DNA of 64,000 nt, taken from contig JACKHI010000001.1 of the NCBI GenBank assembly GCA_020639075.1, positions 5,394,001 to 5,458,000 of the forward strand. Reading direction: 5' to 3'. Shown piece after piece: positions 17,348 through 26,995 of the stretch (positions are counted from its first letter, which is position 1; each line of letters starts with the position of its first letter). Both the position numbers and the translations under genes were made by a program. The DNA is from Phycisphaerales bacterium. GTDB taxonomy: Bacteria; Planctomycetota; Phycisphaerae; UBA1845; UTPLA1. The notes below the pieces were generated by a model, which was given only the letters and a program-made list of their open reading frames with translations, was not told the DNA's origin and made no database searches.

Positions 17348-19267
17348 ATGCGTCGAAGACAATGCTGCCAATCCGGCAGACGGCATCGTGGATCCGTGAT
17401 CGTGCAGTCCGTCATATTCGGCGGCACGGTCGCACTCGGAGTCGCCGCGCTCGCCGTCGACACGGGCCTGATGTTCAGTGCGAGACAGGAGTTGCAGAGT
17501 GCCGCCGATGCAGCGGCGCTTGCGGCCGCCTCCCAGCTCGGTTCGCGGGAAGATGCCATGACCCGCGCCCGCGCCGAGGCTCAGCGTTACGCCAATGCGA
17601 ATCGCGTGGCCGGTGAAAGCGCCGATGTAATCGACTCGGACGTCGAATTCGGCCGCGCGGAGCTCGTGGGTGAGAAGTACGAGTTCTTGCCGGGGGCGAC
17701 GCCGCACGACGCCGTGCGCGTCACGCTTCGTCGCGATCAGTCCGCCGAAGACGGCCCCGTTTCTCTGCTCTTCGCCAAGGTGTTCAACATGCAGTCGGCG
17801 CGACTGTCGGCGAGCGCGACGGCGATGCTCGTTCCGCGAGACATCGCCCTCGTGATCGACCTGTCCGCGTCGATGAACGACGACAGCGAATTGCGGCACT
17901 GCAAGCGATTCGCGTCGGAACGAACCGGCTACATCGATGGCGTCCAGGTCAATCTCGACGATGTGTGGAGCCATCTGCCTGTGTCGACGGGCCGCGCCGG
18001 CATCAAGAACGGCCAGAATCCGTCGGCGCCGGGCGCCTGCACGAGTTCCGACAATCAGCCCGGAACGGGGCCCGGCTCGCCGACAACGGCCAGCGGCTAT
18101 CTCGGTTCCAGCGGCGGTTCGAGCGGCGGCGAAGTCGGCCCGCGATTCGGTTGGATGACGGGCTTCGGCGACGACATCACGCCGGGGACCTACAGCGCCA
18201 CGAGCGACGGCGGTCTTTACTACATTCCGAGAAGCAGCACGTGCACCGACGCGGACGTGATCGCGAACCTCACGGAATCCGGTTACACATCCGCCGAACG
18301 TTCGGCGCTGCTCAGCGGAAGCGCCGACGGCAATCTGACGACGTATCGTCGTCGTGTCGCCGTGTTGCTCGGTCTCGCCGGCTGGAAGAGCGGCAAGAGC
18401 GGCGCCAAGTTCACCGGCAGCGGCGGCAACGGCGACAACGTGGTCGATAGCACTGAGATCACGCAATCGGTCGACTATCCGTTCAACAGCGGCAGCTGGG
18501 ACGACTTCATCAACTACAACGCGAGTTCCAGCTCGCAGATGGAAGCCACTGTTCCTGATATTCGGTATCGCTACGGTCTGAAGACAGTCGTCAACTACCT
18601 GCTTGAAAGCAGACCTTCGCACAGCCAGACGCCCGAGCTGGCCGATACGCCCGAAGAACCCCTGCACTCCGTCAAGAACGCCGTCCAGGTTCTCGTGGAC
18701 GATCTCGTGGCGAGTCAGACGCAGGATCAGCTGTCGCTCGAAACGTTTGCCCAATACGGCAACCATCGCATCAATCTTGTTACGGCCAGCGAAACCCAGA
18801 CGCTCGCCGAGGCCTTCCAGTCCATCGCGGACGATCTCTTCGGCTACCAGGCGGGCCACGACACGAGCATCACGAATATCGGCGGCGGTATGGACAAGGC
18901 GATTGAGGAGCTCTCGAGCGAACGCGCCCGTTCGGCCGCCAGGAAGTACATCATTCTGCTGACCGACGGAAAGCCGAATGTCGATCAGTACAATCGCAGC
19001 GTCGGCAACAATGCGCCGAGCGCCCTGAGCTGGGCCATCGATCGGGCGTCGGCCGCCAAGGAGCAGAACATGACTGTGTTCGCCGTTGGCGTCGGCGGCG
19101 ACGTGGATGAAAACCTCCTGTCGGAAATGGCGTCGGGCTCCGACAAGTACTTCTTCGCGGACAATCAGCCCGATCCTGAGAACGGCGGGCAACCGATGTA
19201 CGTCCGACAGCTTCGGCAGATCTTCAGCGACATCGGCGCCAAGCGCCCGGTACGCCTGATCCAGTAA
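17348..19267 (+). CDS. TadG-like pilus protein with vWA domain (paralogue 1)
   Basis: 639 residues. An N-terminal hydrophobic segment (GSVIVQSVIFGGTVALGVAAL, about 15-35) followed by QELQSAADAAALAAA is the TadE/TadG leader. A von Willebrand A domain starts at VIDLSASMN with the MIDAS D171-x-S173-x-S175. The remaining vWA motifs (ITNIGGGMDKAI near 507 and ILLTDGKPNV near 538) come only after an insertion of about 230 residues (roughly 190-420) that is Gly/Ser-rich at first. TadG proteins are minor, surface-exposed components thought to mediate adhesion. A near copy follows at 19623, separated by a strong terminator (19307-19337), so the two can be expressed at different levels. Confidence 0.85.
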   Translation: MRRRQCCQSGRRHRGSVIVQSVIFGGTVALGVAALAVDTGLMFSARQELQSAADAAALAAASQLGSREDAMTRARAEAQRYANANRVAGESADVIDSDVEFGRAELVGEKYEFLPGATPHDAVRVTLRRDQSAEDGPVSLLFAKVFNMQSARLSASATAMLVPRDIALVIDLSASMNDDSELRHCKRFASERTGYIDGVQVNLDDVWSHLPVSTGRAGIKNGQNPSAPGACTSSDNQPGTGPGSPTTASGYLGSSGGSSGGEVGPRFGWMTGFGDDITPGTYSATSDGGLYYIPRSSTCTDADVIANLTESGYTSAERSALLSGSADGNLTTYRRRVAVLLGLAGWKSGKSGAKFTGSGGNGDNVVDSTEITQSVDYPFNSGSWDDFINYNASSSSQMEATVPDIRYRYGLKTVVNYLLESRPSHSQTPELADTPEEPLHSVKNAVQVLVDDLVASQTQDQLSLETFAQYGNHRINLVTASETQTLAEAFQSIADDLFGYQAGHDTSITNIGGGMDKAIEELSSERARSAARKYIILLTDGKPNVDQYNRSVGNNAPSALSWAIDRASAAKEQNMTVFAVGVGGDVDENLLSEMASGSDKYFFADNQPDPENGGQPMYVRQLRQIFSDIGAKRPVRLIQ

Positions 19268-19306
19268 GCGGCCTCGGACCTCATCGACGACATCGAATTC
19301 GCATTT

Positions 19307-19337
19307 GCCCCGGCGCTCCTGAGCGCCGGGGCTTTTT
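19307..19337 (+). terminator. Rho-independent terminator between the two TadG-like genes
   Basis: A 12-bp perfect stem (GCCCCGGCGCTC / GAGCGCCGGGGC) with a two-base loop (or 11 bp with four) is followed directly by five T residues. It sits 40 bp after the stop of the first vWA protein and should separate transcription of the second. Confidence 0.9.
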
Positions 19338-19622
19338 CGTTTCTGGCATTCGGACCGACGCCATGTCGTGCCGTGTGTTTCGGACGCGAGATTATTCGCG
19401 TCCGCCAATATTGCGGTCTTGTGTGAACAGGCGTGTCGAGTCGCTCGAGAATATCGGGGTTTGCGCAATTAGACGCCGTCGGCGGTTTCCTTCGATCCGA
19501 TCTGAATTGTAGGTTTCCAGGTAACGGGATGCTTCGCCCGCCCTTGCGCGGCGCGACAGGCAAGGGTCGTTGTACGCTGATGAGGCGCGGGACCAAGGGA
19601 TACAGTTCGGAGGGGATAGAAG
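19338..19622 (+). other. Intergenic region preceding the second TadG-like gene
   Basis: 285 bp between the terminator and the ATG at 19623, with no coding similarity. It should hold a separate promoter for the second paralogue and perhaps for the downstream cpaE-tadC genes. A GGAGGGGATAGAAG stretch just ahead of 19623 provides the ribosome-binding site. I cannot assign -35/-10 boxes with confidence. Confidence 0.4.
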
Positions 19623-21554
19623 ATGAATCGCACAGGCGTGCTACGCAAGCGGCGGATTCGCCGCGGATCCGTCATCGTTCAGTCCGTCATATTCGGCGGA
19701 ACCGTCGCAGTCGGTGTCGCCGCGTTGGCGGTTGATACCGGTCTGATGTTCAGTGCGAAGCAGGAACTGCAGAGCGCGGCGGACGCCGCGGCGCTCGCGG
19801 CGGCTTCGCAGCTCGGTCAGACGGGCGATGCCTTCGCGCTCGCCACGGCCGAAGCCCAGAAGTATGCGAACGCGAACAAAGTCGCGGGCGAATCCTCGGA
19901 CGTGCTCGACGCCGATGTCGTTTTCGGACACGCCGTCCTTAACGGCAGCAAGTTCGATTTCGAACCCAACGTCGAGCCGTATGACGCCGTGAAAGTGACT
20001 GTGCGTCGCGATCAATCGGCGAAGGACGGCCCGCTTTCACTTCTGTTCGCGAAGACGTTCGGTAAGAACACGGCCGACATCAGCGCGAGCGCCGTGGCGA
20101 TGCTCGTTCCGCGAGACATCTCACTCGTGATCGACTTGTCGGGTTCGATGAACGACGACAGTGAATTGCGCCATTACAAGCGATTCGCGTCGGAAAAGAG
20201 CGGGTACATCGACGGCGTGCAGATCAATCTCAAGAAGATCTGGACGGCGCTGCCCATCGAGAAAGGAAACGCCGGCGTTGGAAACGGTATCGATCCGCCT
20301 CCGCCGGGACAGCCCAACAACGAAAACGACCAGCCGGGAACCGGCCCGGGTTCGCCTGCGAACGCGGGTGGAAATCCTGATCCGGGCGCCGAAGGCGCGG
20401 CGGGTGGCGGCGGCGGCGAAGCCGGGCCGCGATGGGGTTGGATGACGGCCTGGGGTGACGAAATCACGCTTGGTGAGTATGACGCCAGCGATGACTGGGG
20501 CCTCTACTACGTCCGCAAGGGGTCGTCGACATCGGATTCAGACGTGATCGAGAACCTGACGGAAGCCGGGTACTCGTCCGCGGAACGATCGGCGTTGCTG
20601 AGCAGTCAATATGACGGCAACACAACGTATTATCGAAATCGCGTGAAAGTTCTCTTGGGCCTGGCCGGCTGGCGAAGCAAGAAATCCGGCAGCAAGTACA
20701 ACGGCGGCCCGGGCGACGGCGACAATCGCGTCGACTCCAATGAGCTCTGGCAGGAAGTCGATTGGCCGTTCGCCGACGGAAGCTGGAACGAGTACATCGA
20801 CTACGTGGCCAGCAGCAGTACGCAGATGGAAGCCACGGACAGCGAATTGCGATATCGATTCGGTCTCAAGACGATGACCAATTACCTCCTTGAGTCCCTG
20901 GCGAACAAGAACGACTGCCCGGAACTTCAGGATGCGCCGGAGGAACCGCTCTTCTCGGCGAAGAACGCGGTTCAGGTCATGATCGACGAGATCATCGCAC
21001 TGGAGACGCAGGACCACGTGTCGCTGGAGACGTTCGGTCAGTACGGTATCCATCGCGTCGATCTGACGATCCCTGAGGGGAACGAGAACCTTGCGGACCT
21101 GTTGCAGACGATTCCGTCCACGATGTACGGTTTCCAGGCCGGCCACGACACGAGCATCACGAACATCGGCGGCGGCATGGACAAGGCGATCGACGAACTG
21201 ACGAGCGATCGAGCGCGATCGGCCGCGTCGAAGGTTATCGTCCTGTTGACCGACGGAAAGCCCAATGTGAATTCCAACAACCAGAGTGTCGGCAACAACC
21301 ATCCGTCGGCGCTCGGTTGGGCGCAGGATCGGGCCGACGCGGCGAAGGAAATGCACATGACGGTGTTTACGGTCGGCGTCGGCGGCGACGTGGACGACGA
21401 TCTGCTCACCAACATGGCGTCGTCCCCGGACAATTACTACTACGCAGATAATGCGCCTGATCCCGATAACGAAGGTCAGCCGCTGTATATCAATCAGCTC
21501 AAACAGATCTTCCAGACGCTCGGCGGGAAGCGACCTGTGCGGCTGATTCAGTAA
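19623..21554 (+). CDS. TadG-like pilus protein with vWA domain (paralogue 2)
   Basis: 643 residues, co-linear with the 17348-19267 product over its whole length, including the leader (GSVIVQSVIFGGTVAVGVAAL), the MIDAS motif VIDLSGSMN, the ~230-residue insertion and the closing ITNIGGGMDKAI / VLLTDGKPNV segments. The insertion differs most: its Pro/Asn/Gly-rich linker (for example PPPPGQPNNENDQPG) is unlike the first copy, while GPRWGWMTAWGDEIT parallels GPRFGWMTGFGDDIT. The pattern is that of a tandem duplication followed by divergence of an exposed region. A role as alternative tip or minor subunit of the Flp pilus is inferred. It has its own upstream region and a hairpin after the stop. Confidence 0.85.
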   Translation: MNRTGVLRKRRIRRGSVIVQSVIFGGTVAVGVAALAVDTGLMFSAKQELQSAADAAALAAASQLGQTGDAFALATAEAQKYANANKVAGESSDVLDADVVFGHAVLNGSKFDFEPNVEPYDAVKVTVRRDQSAKDGPLSLLFAKTFGKNTADISASAVAMLVPRDISLVIDLSGSMNDDSELRHYKRFASEKSGYIDGVQINLKKIWTALPIEKGNAGVGNGIDPPPPGQPNNENDQPGTGPGSPANAGGNPDPGAEGAAGGGGGEAGPRWGWMTAWGDEITLGEYDASDDWGLYYVRKGSSTSDSDVIENLTEAGYSSAERSALLSSQYDGNTTYYRNRVKVLLGLAGWRSKKSGSKYNGGPGDGDNRVDSNELWQEVDWPFADGSWNEYIDYVASSSTQMEATDSELRYRFGLKTMTNYLLESLANKNDCPELQDAPEEPLFSAKNAVQVMIDEIIALETQDHVSLETFGQYGIHRVDLTIPEGNENLADLLQTIPSTMYGFQAGHDTSITNIGGGMDKAIDELTSDRARSAASKVIVLLTDGKPNVNSNNQSVGNNHPSALGWAQDRADAAKEMHMTVFTVGVGGDVDDDLLTNMASSPDNYYYADNAPDPDNEGQPLYINQLKQIFQTLGGKRPVRLIQ

Positions 21555-21577
21555 AATCGGACCTTAATCGACCGAAC

Positions 21578-21616
21578 GGGGGTCGTAGCGAACTGAAGCG
21601 GTTTGCTACGGCCCCC
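21578..21616 (+). terminator. Possible terminator/attenuator after the second TadG-like gene
   Basis: GGGGGTCGTAGC pairs with GCTACGGCCCCC (12 bp with one G-T wobble) around a 15-base loop, 24 bp after the stop. The downstream GATATTGTTT is only moderately T-rich, so termination may be partial, allowing readthrough into cpaE. Confidence 0.55.
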
Positions 21617-21693
21617 GATATTGTTTAGGCGAGTCGGTACTCGCCGAGCAGGCGGAGGCACGCTCCTCGCGGGAAGGGGCCGCATTCAGACAA

Positions 21694-22923
21694 ATGGCGC
21701 AGACGGTTCGTACCATCGTGTTCACGGCCAACGAGGCCCAGGCTCCGGAACTGCGCCGGACGCTGACGTCACTTCCACAGGTTCGAATTGTCGCTGAGCT
21801 CGATGAGCCCAGCCTGCTCTCCCACGCCGTCGCCCAGTTTCCCTGCGATCTATTGATTGTCGATCTCGATCCCAGCGCTCCGGTCGTCATCGAATGCGTG
21901 CGGCAGCTGCGCGACACGTCGCCCAATCTTGCGGTGTTCGCGCTGAGCAAGGAGACGGCGGGCGATCTCGTCCTCAAGGCGATGAAAGCCGGGATTCGCG
22001 AGTACTTCGTCAAGCCGCTCAATCTCGAAGAGCTCGAACAGGCCATCGCCAAGATCACATCCACTTCCGATACCGCGAAAGAGCCGGGCAAGCTGATTTC
22101 GATGATGGGATCGGCCGGCGGCGTCGGCTCGACGACGATCGCCACGAACCTCGCGGTCGAACTCGCCGATCTCGCGGGCGCTGACAAGCAGGTCGTCGTC
22201 GTCGATCTCGATTTCCGGTTCGGCCACGTCGCCACGCTGCTCGACGTGCAGGGGCAGTACACGGTTGCGGATCTCTGTTCGACGCAGGAAGAACTCGATC
22301 TCGAAATCGTTCAAAAGGCGTTGATCCGCCACGATTCGGGCGTTTACGTGTTGCGCCGGCCGCACTCATTCGCCCAGGCGGAGATGATTACGGCCGCCCA
22401 CTGCGCCAACGTGCTGTCGACGTTGCAGGATATGTGCGCCTATGTCGTGGTCGACGGACCGACGCGGCACGACCCGGGCGGCCGAAGCGTCCTCGACGCT
22501 GCGGACATCAACTTCATGGTTCTGCAATTGCTCGTCACGAGCGTCCGAAACACGGATCGAATGGTCCAGGAACTCGGGACGCAGGGATTCAACACGTCCC
22601 GCATCGAATTCCTCTGCAATCGCCTCGGTCGCGAAAGCGGTCATCTGGAGGTCGAACAGGTCGAGTCGATTCTCGATCGGAAGATGTACGCCGCGATTTC
22701 GGACGATTGGAAGAATGTCAGCGCGAGCGTCAACATCGGTCAGCCGCTCAAGTCCTACAACGACAAGGCCCGCGTCCGTCAGGAGATTCGAGAGCTCGCC
22801 CTGCGAATTCACGATCCGAAGGCGGCCGAGCAGATGGCGTCGCAGCGGGGCGGCCTGATGAGTCGCCTGTTCGGCGGCAAGGGCGGCGCGGGCGACGCGG
22901 CGCGAGAGCCTGTCGCGCAGTAG
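21694..22923 (+). CDS. cpaE: CpaE/TadZ-like pilus localisation ATPase
   Basis: 409 residues. The N-terminal ~125 residues form a receiver-like domain with D57 in LLIVDLDP and K107 in YFVKPLN at phospho-acceptor and lysine positions. A MinD/ParA-type domain follows; its P-loop reads GSAGGVGSTT (139-148), lacking both the signature lysine and the usual GK lysine, as commonly seen in CpaE/TadZ. The switch region VVVDLDFRFGH (168-178) is preserved. These proteins mark the cell pole and recruit the Tad machinery, probably with weak or no ATPase turnover. The last ~40 residues are Gly/Arg-rich. It starts a cpaE-cpaF-tadB-tadC sub-block encoding the cytoplasmic motor. Confidence 0.9.
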   Translation: MAQTVRTIVFTANEAQAPELRRTLTSLPQVRIVAELDEPSLLSHAVAQFPCDLLIVDLDPSAPVVIECVRQLRDTSPNLAVFALSKETAGDLVLKAMKAGIREYFVKPLNLEELEQAIAKITSTSDTAKEPGKLISMMGSAGGVGSTTIATNLAVELADLAGADKQVVVVDLDFRFGHVATLLDVQGQYTVADLCSTQEELDLEIVQKALIRHDSGVYVLRRPHSFAQAEMITAAHCANVLSTLQDMCAYVVVDGPTRHDPGGRSVLDAADINFMVLQLLVTSVRNTDRMVQELGTQGFNTSRIEFLCNRLGRESGHLEVEQVESILDRKMYAAISDDWKNVSASVNIGQPLKSYNDKARVRQEIRELALRIHDPKAAEQMASQRGGLMSRLFGGKGGAGDAAREPVAQ

Positions 22924-23257
22924 TCGCAATTCGCACCTTTCGCATGTAACGGCGTCGTCGCTCAACGACTGATAAGTAGTCCCGTCCTTATCACCGACCC
23001 GTCGGCGGCCATATTCGCCGGACACGCCGCGGTTTTACAGCCAAACCACGGACGGTTTCCGGCCGATGTTGCGCGATAGCGGGCTCGCGCGCCGAATTCG
23101 GCGAGCGACCTGTAATGCGCGTCGTCGTATGCGACGCGTATCGTATTTTTGTCTCGGCAGGCAGTCCGAAGAGGCAGCACGGCCGGTACGCGACTTGACC
23201 GCAGGGCGCGGCGCGTCTCCGTCCGCTCGTCGGCACAATCATCGGAGATGAAACTGA
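22924..23257 (+). other. Intergenic region cpaE-cpaF with a weak hairpin-T tract
   Basis: 334 bp without a gene, unusually long inside a pilus operon. At 23118-23150 CGCGTCG pairs with CGACGCG (7 bp, seven-base loop) followed by TATCGTATTTTT. This could be a weak terminator or attenuator controlling the motor genes. The cpaF ATG at 23258 is preceded by CATCGGAGATGAAACTGA. Confidence 0.4.
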
Positions 23258-24712
23258 ATGTTCGGGCGATCGAAGATCCCGACGCTGAAGGTTCCGAAGC
23301 AACCCGCTCCGGAAGCGCAGCCTCAGGCGGCGGAAACATCGAGTGGCGAAAGTGCCGGCGCGCCGAAACTTCCGGCGAGCGCCAAGGCGGCGGCGGGCGC
23401 CAACAACAAGAAGAAGGATCGCTCGGACGAGTTCTACGAACTCAAGACGCGCGTTCATAAGAAACTCGTCGAGACCCTTGACCTTGCGGAAATCGGCAAA
23501 CGCAACAGCGACGACATCAAGGAGGAAGTGCGCCAGATCATCGCCAAGCTCTGCGATGACGAGGACGTGCTTCTGAACTTCAACGAGAAGCAGCAGATCG
23601 TCACGGAGATTCTCAACGAGACGTTCGGACTCGGTCCGCTCGAGGCGATTCTGACCGACCCGCATGTGAGCGACATTCTGATCAACGGACCCAAGCAAGT
23701 GTACGTCGAGCGGAAGGGCCGTCTGGAAAAGTCGACGTGCGTATTCAAAGACGACGCACACCTCATGCACGTCATTGACAAGATTGTCTCCAGCGTCGGC
23801 CGACGTTGCGACGAAGTCTCGCCGATGGTCGACGCCCGTCTGAAGGACGGCTCCCGCGTCAACGCGATCATCCCTCCCCTGGCGATCGACGGCGCCTCGA
23901 TGTCGATTCGCCGATTCGGAACGGATCCGATCACGTGGGACGACTACATTCGATACAACTCCGTCACCAAGGAAATGTGCGATTTCCTCAAGGCCTGCGT
24001 CCTCAGCCACATGAACATCATCGTGGTCGGCGGTACGGGTTCAGGTAAGACGACGTTGCTCAACAACCTGTCGTCATTCATTCCCGATACCGAGCGCATC
24101 GTCACGATTGAGGACTCGGCGGAACTGCAGCTACGACAGCCGCACATCGTCCGACTCGAAACGCGCCCGCCGAACATCGAAGGCAAGGGCCAGGTCGCGA
24201 TCCGGGACCTTCTGATCAACTCCCTGCGTATGCGACCAGATCGGATCGTCGTCGGTGAGTGCCGCGGCGCCGAAACGCTCGACATGTTGCAGGCGATGAA
24301 TACAGGTCACGACGGATCGTTGACGACGATTCACGCGAACAGCGTGCGCGACGCCGTTCAACGCGTCGAGACGATGGTCATGATGGCCGGATTCGATCTT
24401 CCGATCCGCGCTATCCGCAACCAGTTCGCCAGCGCCGTGCACCTGCTCATCAACGCAAACCGTCTGACGGGCGGACCGCGCAAAGTCATGTCCATCGCCG
24501 AAGTGCAGGGCATGGAAGGTGAGGCGGTCACGATTCAGGAAATATTCAAATTCGAACAACTTGGCATCGATGCGACGGGCAAGGCCTACGGACAGTTCAT
24601 CGCAACTGGCCTGCGGCCGGGCTTCCTCGATCGGCTCAAGTACTCCGGCGTGGAAATGGATCCGGCCTTGTTTGAACGACGGGTCCTCTCTCGCGATCCG
24701 GTCGGCGCGTAG
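23258..24712 (+). CDS. cpaF: Pilus assembly ATPase CpaF/TadA
   Basis: 484 residues. An N-terminal ~75-residue Ala/Lys-rich lead precedes the all-alpha and PAS-like N-domains typical of TadA. The Walker A motif is GGTGSGKTTLL (near residue 256), an Asp box-like IVTIEDSAEL follows, and Walker B is DRIVVGECRGAE (near 328), with the His box LTTIHANSVRDAVQRVE. This is the hexameric type II/IV secretion ATPase that powers Flp pilus extension. All catalytic motifs are intact, so the pilus should be functional. It is followed after 34 bases by tadB. Confidence 0.95.
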   Translation: MFGRSKIPTLKVPKQPAPEAQPQAAETSSGESAGAPKLPASAKAAAGANNKKKDRSDEFYELKTRVHKKLVETLDLAEIGKRNSDDIKEEVRQIIAKLCDDEDVLLNFNEKQQIVTEILNETFGLGPLEAILTDPHVSDILINGPKQVYVERKGRLEKSTCVFKDDAHLMHVIDKIVSSVGRRCDEVSPMVDARLKDGSRVNAIIPPLAIDGASMSIRRFGTDPITWDDYIRYNSVTKEMCDFLKACVLSHMNIIVVGGTGSGKTTLLNNLSSFIPDTERIVTIEDSAELQLRQPHIVRLETRPPNIEGKGQVAIRDLLINSLRMRPDRIVVGECRGAETLDMLQAMNTGHDGSLTTIHANSVRDAVQRVETMVMMAGFDLPIRAIRNQFASAVHLLINANRLTGGPRKVMSIAEVQGMEGEAVTIQEIFKFEQLGIDATGKAYGQFIATGLRPGFLDRLKYSGVEMDPALFERRVLSRDPVGA

Positions 24713-24746
24713 CGTCGCATAACAGAGGCAAAGGGCGGCAACTGTC

Positions 24747-25760
24747 ATGATGATGGAGCTAATCGCGGAAGGCAGCACGTTGACGCAAGTGGGCATGGTC
24801 GCATTGCCGCTTGTCGGATCCGTACTGCTTACGTATGCGGTATTCAGCCTTGTGAAGGACCTTCGAAAGGTCGAGACTCGCAGAGTCTCGGATCGCCTTC
24901 GCGAAAACGAAGGCGGCATGACCGATCAGAGCGTTGAGAAGGCCACGCGGGCATCAATTCTGCGCCAGAAACACGAAGCCGAAAGCGCCATCGCCGCCGC
25001 CATGGCGAAGATGAGCGTGATCGCTGCGCTGCAGCGTATGCTCGACCAGGCGAATTTGCCCTGGTCGGCGTCGAGGACGTTGATTCATCTCATCGGCTTG
25101 TCGGCCGTCGCGTTTATCGTGACGAACTTCATGAAGCTCGATATGTGGGTCAGCATTTCCCTCGGCGTGGGCCTCCTCGTACTGCCGCTCGTCGCGATCT
25201 TCATCCGGCGGAAGATGCGGCTCAACAAGTTTCTCAATCAGCTTCCTGACGTTTTCGAATTGATGAGCCAGGCGCTTCGCGCAGGGCATTCTCTGCCCAA
25301 TGCGATTCTCCTGATCAGCCAGCAGCTGCCCGATCCGGTCCGATCGGAGTTCGCCCGCGTCTTCCACGAGCAGAACCTCGGCATCAAGGTCGAAGATGCA
25401 CTGCGGAGCATGGCGAAACGCATTGGCATGATGGACGTCAGCTTCTTCGTGACGGCCGTGTGCATTCAGAGACAGACCGGCGGCGATCTGGCGGAGGTGC
25501 TCGACAACATTTCGGGCGTCATCCGCGAGCGTATCAAGCTGTTCGGCATGGTCAAAGCCCTGACGGCGGAAGGGCGACTTTCCGGATGGGTTCTTCTCGC
25601 ACTGCCGATGGTCGTGTTTGTTCTGGAACTCGTCGTCAATCCGAATTACGCCAATGCGCTGCTCGATACCGAAATGGGCAACTACATGCTCATTGCCGGT
25701 GCGATCATGCAGATTCTCGGCCTCGCGATGATTCAGAAGATTGTCAACATCAAGGTGTAG
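24747..25760 (+). CDS. tadB: Pilus inner-membrane platform protein TadB
   Basis: 337 residues. There is a helix near the N-terminus (about 13-33), a pair of helices around 110-153 and two more at the C-terminus (about 278-330). The T2SSF/GspF domain spans about 175-300, with LPDVFELMSQALRAGHSLPNAI at its start and QRQTGGDLAEVLDNISGVIRER, a hallmark of TadB. It forms the inner-membrane platform on which the CpaF ATPase acts, together with TadC encoded next. The extra ~80 residues before the second helix pair are helical and charged. Confidence 0.93.
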   Translation: MMMELIAEGSTLTQVGMVALPLVGSVLLTYAVFSLVKDLRKVETRRVSDRLRENEGGMTDQSVEKATRASILRQKHEAESAIAAAMAKMSVIAALQRMLDQANLPWSASRTLIHLIGLSAVAFIVTNFMKLDMWVSISLGVGLLVLPLVAIFIRRKMRLNKFLNQLPDVFELMSQALRAGHSLPNAILLISQQLPDPVRSEFARVFHEQNLGIKVEDALRSMAKRIGMMDVSFFVTAVCIQRQTGGDLAEVLDNISGVIRERIKLFGMVKALTAEGRLSGWVLLALPMVVFVLELVVNPNYANALLDTEMGNYMLIAGAIMQILGLAMIQKIVNIKV

Positions 25761-25833
25761 CAACACTGCACCTTCAACGGGGCTTGCCGGCGATTGTCGA
25801 GTTGGTTCCGGAACCGCGCAAGGAGAACAGGTC

Positions 25834-26781
25834 ATGCAAGATGTCATTATGCTGGGCGGGATGGTCGTCGTCGCCGTGACGATGATCATGTACTCCCTCA
25901 TCGGTGGCAGAAAAGACGCCACGGACATCGTCCGCCGTCGCTCCGCCGGTCTCGCCAAGGAAGCCGATCCGAAGGCGATTCAGGAGAAGGCTCGCAAGCG
26001 CGCGTCGCAATCCGTCTGGGAAAAGGCGGCGCCGCTTCTGTCGCGGCCCGTCATGCCCAAGAACGCCGAGGAGCAGTCGACCCTGCGATCGAAGCTGGCC
26101 CGCGCCGGATTCCGAAAAGACTCCGCTCCGACGCTGTTCCTCGCCAGCAAGACGGTCCTCGCCGTCGTCGGCGGCGGGCTCGCGGCCATGTACGGCCTGA
26201 ACGTGGAAGCGGAAATGGCGATGATCGCCGGTTACGTCGCTTTCGGACTCGGCGCCGGGTTCATGGCCCCCAACCTATGGCTCAACATGTCGATCGGCAA
26301 ACGCGCCGAGTCGATTCGAAACGGACTGCCCGACTCGCTTGACCTCATGGTCGTCGGCGTCGAGGCCGGTCTCGGTCTGGATGCCGCGCTGTTGCGCGTG
26401 TCCGACGAAATGGCGAATGTGTATCCGGCATTGGCCGAGGAATTCCAGATCGCGACCGTCGAGACCCAGATGGGTGTCACGCGCTCCGAAGCGCTGATGA
26501 AGATGGCGGACCGATCGGCCGTCGAGGAAATGAAAGCGCTCGTCGCCACGATTTCGCAGGCGGAGAAACTTGGTACGAGCGTGGCCAAGGCGCTTCGAAC
26601 GCAGGCCGAATCGCTGCGCGTCAAGCGACGTCAAAAAGCCGAGGAACGCGCTCAGAAGACCGCGGTCAAGCTGCTGATTCCGCTCGTGCTGTTCATCTTC
26701 CCGACGATATTCATCGTGCTGGCCGGCCCCGCGGCGTTGCACCTGATGGAGACGTTTGATTCCGGCGCGTTGTCGAATTGA
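25834..26781 (+). CDS. tadC: Pilus inner-membrane platform protein TadC
   Basis: 315 residues from the ATG at 25834, which has AGGAG nine bases upstream; an in-frame ATG at 25741 would overlap tadB and lacks a ribosome-binding site. Membrane segments lie at about 5-22, 108-150 and 285-305. The T2SSF domain (about 165-290) includes GLPDSLDLMVVGVEAGLGLDAAL and SQAEKLGTSVAKALRTQAESLR, diagnostic of TadC. It partners TadB in the pilus base. This is the last recognisable gene of the tad block; no tadD (TPR lipoprotein) or tadF is seen in the window. Confidence 0.93.
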   Translation: MQDVIMLGGMVVVAVTMIMYSLIGGRKDATDIVRRRSAGLAKEADPKAIQEKARKRASQSVWEKAAPLLSRPVMPKNAEEQSTLRSKLARAGFRKDSAPTLFLASKTVLAVVGGGLAAMYGLNVEAEMAMIAGYVAFGLGAGFMAPNLWLNMSIGKRAESIRNGLPDSLDLMVVGVEAGLGLDAALLRVSDEMANVYPALAEEFQIATVETQMGVTRSEALMKMADRSAVEEMKALVATISQAEKLGTSVAKALRTQAESLRVKRRQKAEERAQKTAVKLLIPLVLFIFPTIFIVLAGPAALHLMETFDSGALSN

Positions 26782-26995
26782 CCGATCACGGCGTTGCGAA
26801 AGCGATGGCAGCGTAAGTTAATGCAAAATGAAGCAGATGCGGACTGTGCTGATCGTCCGTTAGTTTATTGCTCGCACTCAGTTGCGCTGAACCAGACGAG
26901 AGATTGCGCCGAAAACGGTGCAATTCTGATTGACGCGGCCGCCCGCTGATTTGTAGCATCGACATTTCATGTCCTCGCGCAGGAGTTTCCACGAC

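Noticed and set aside
17054..19468. 804-codon open frame on the minus strand opposite the first TadG-like gene
   Set aside because: It lies antisense to a clear TadG/vWA protein, has His/Arg/Val-rich low-complexity translation and no family motif. G+C-rich codon bias on the plus strand explains the lack of stops.
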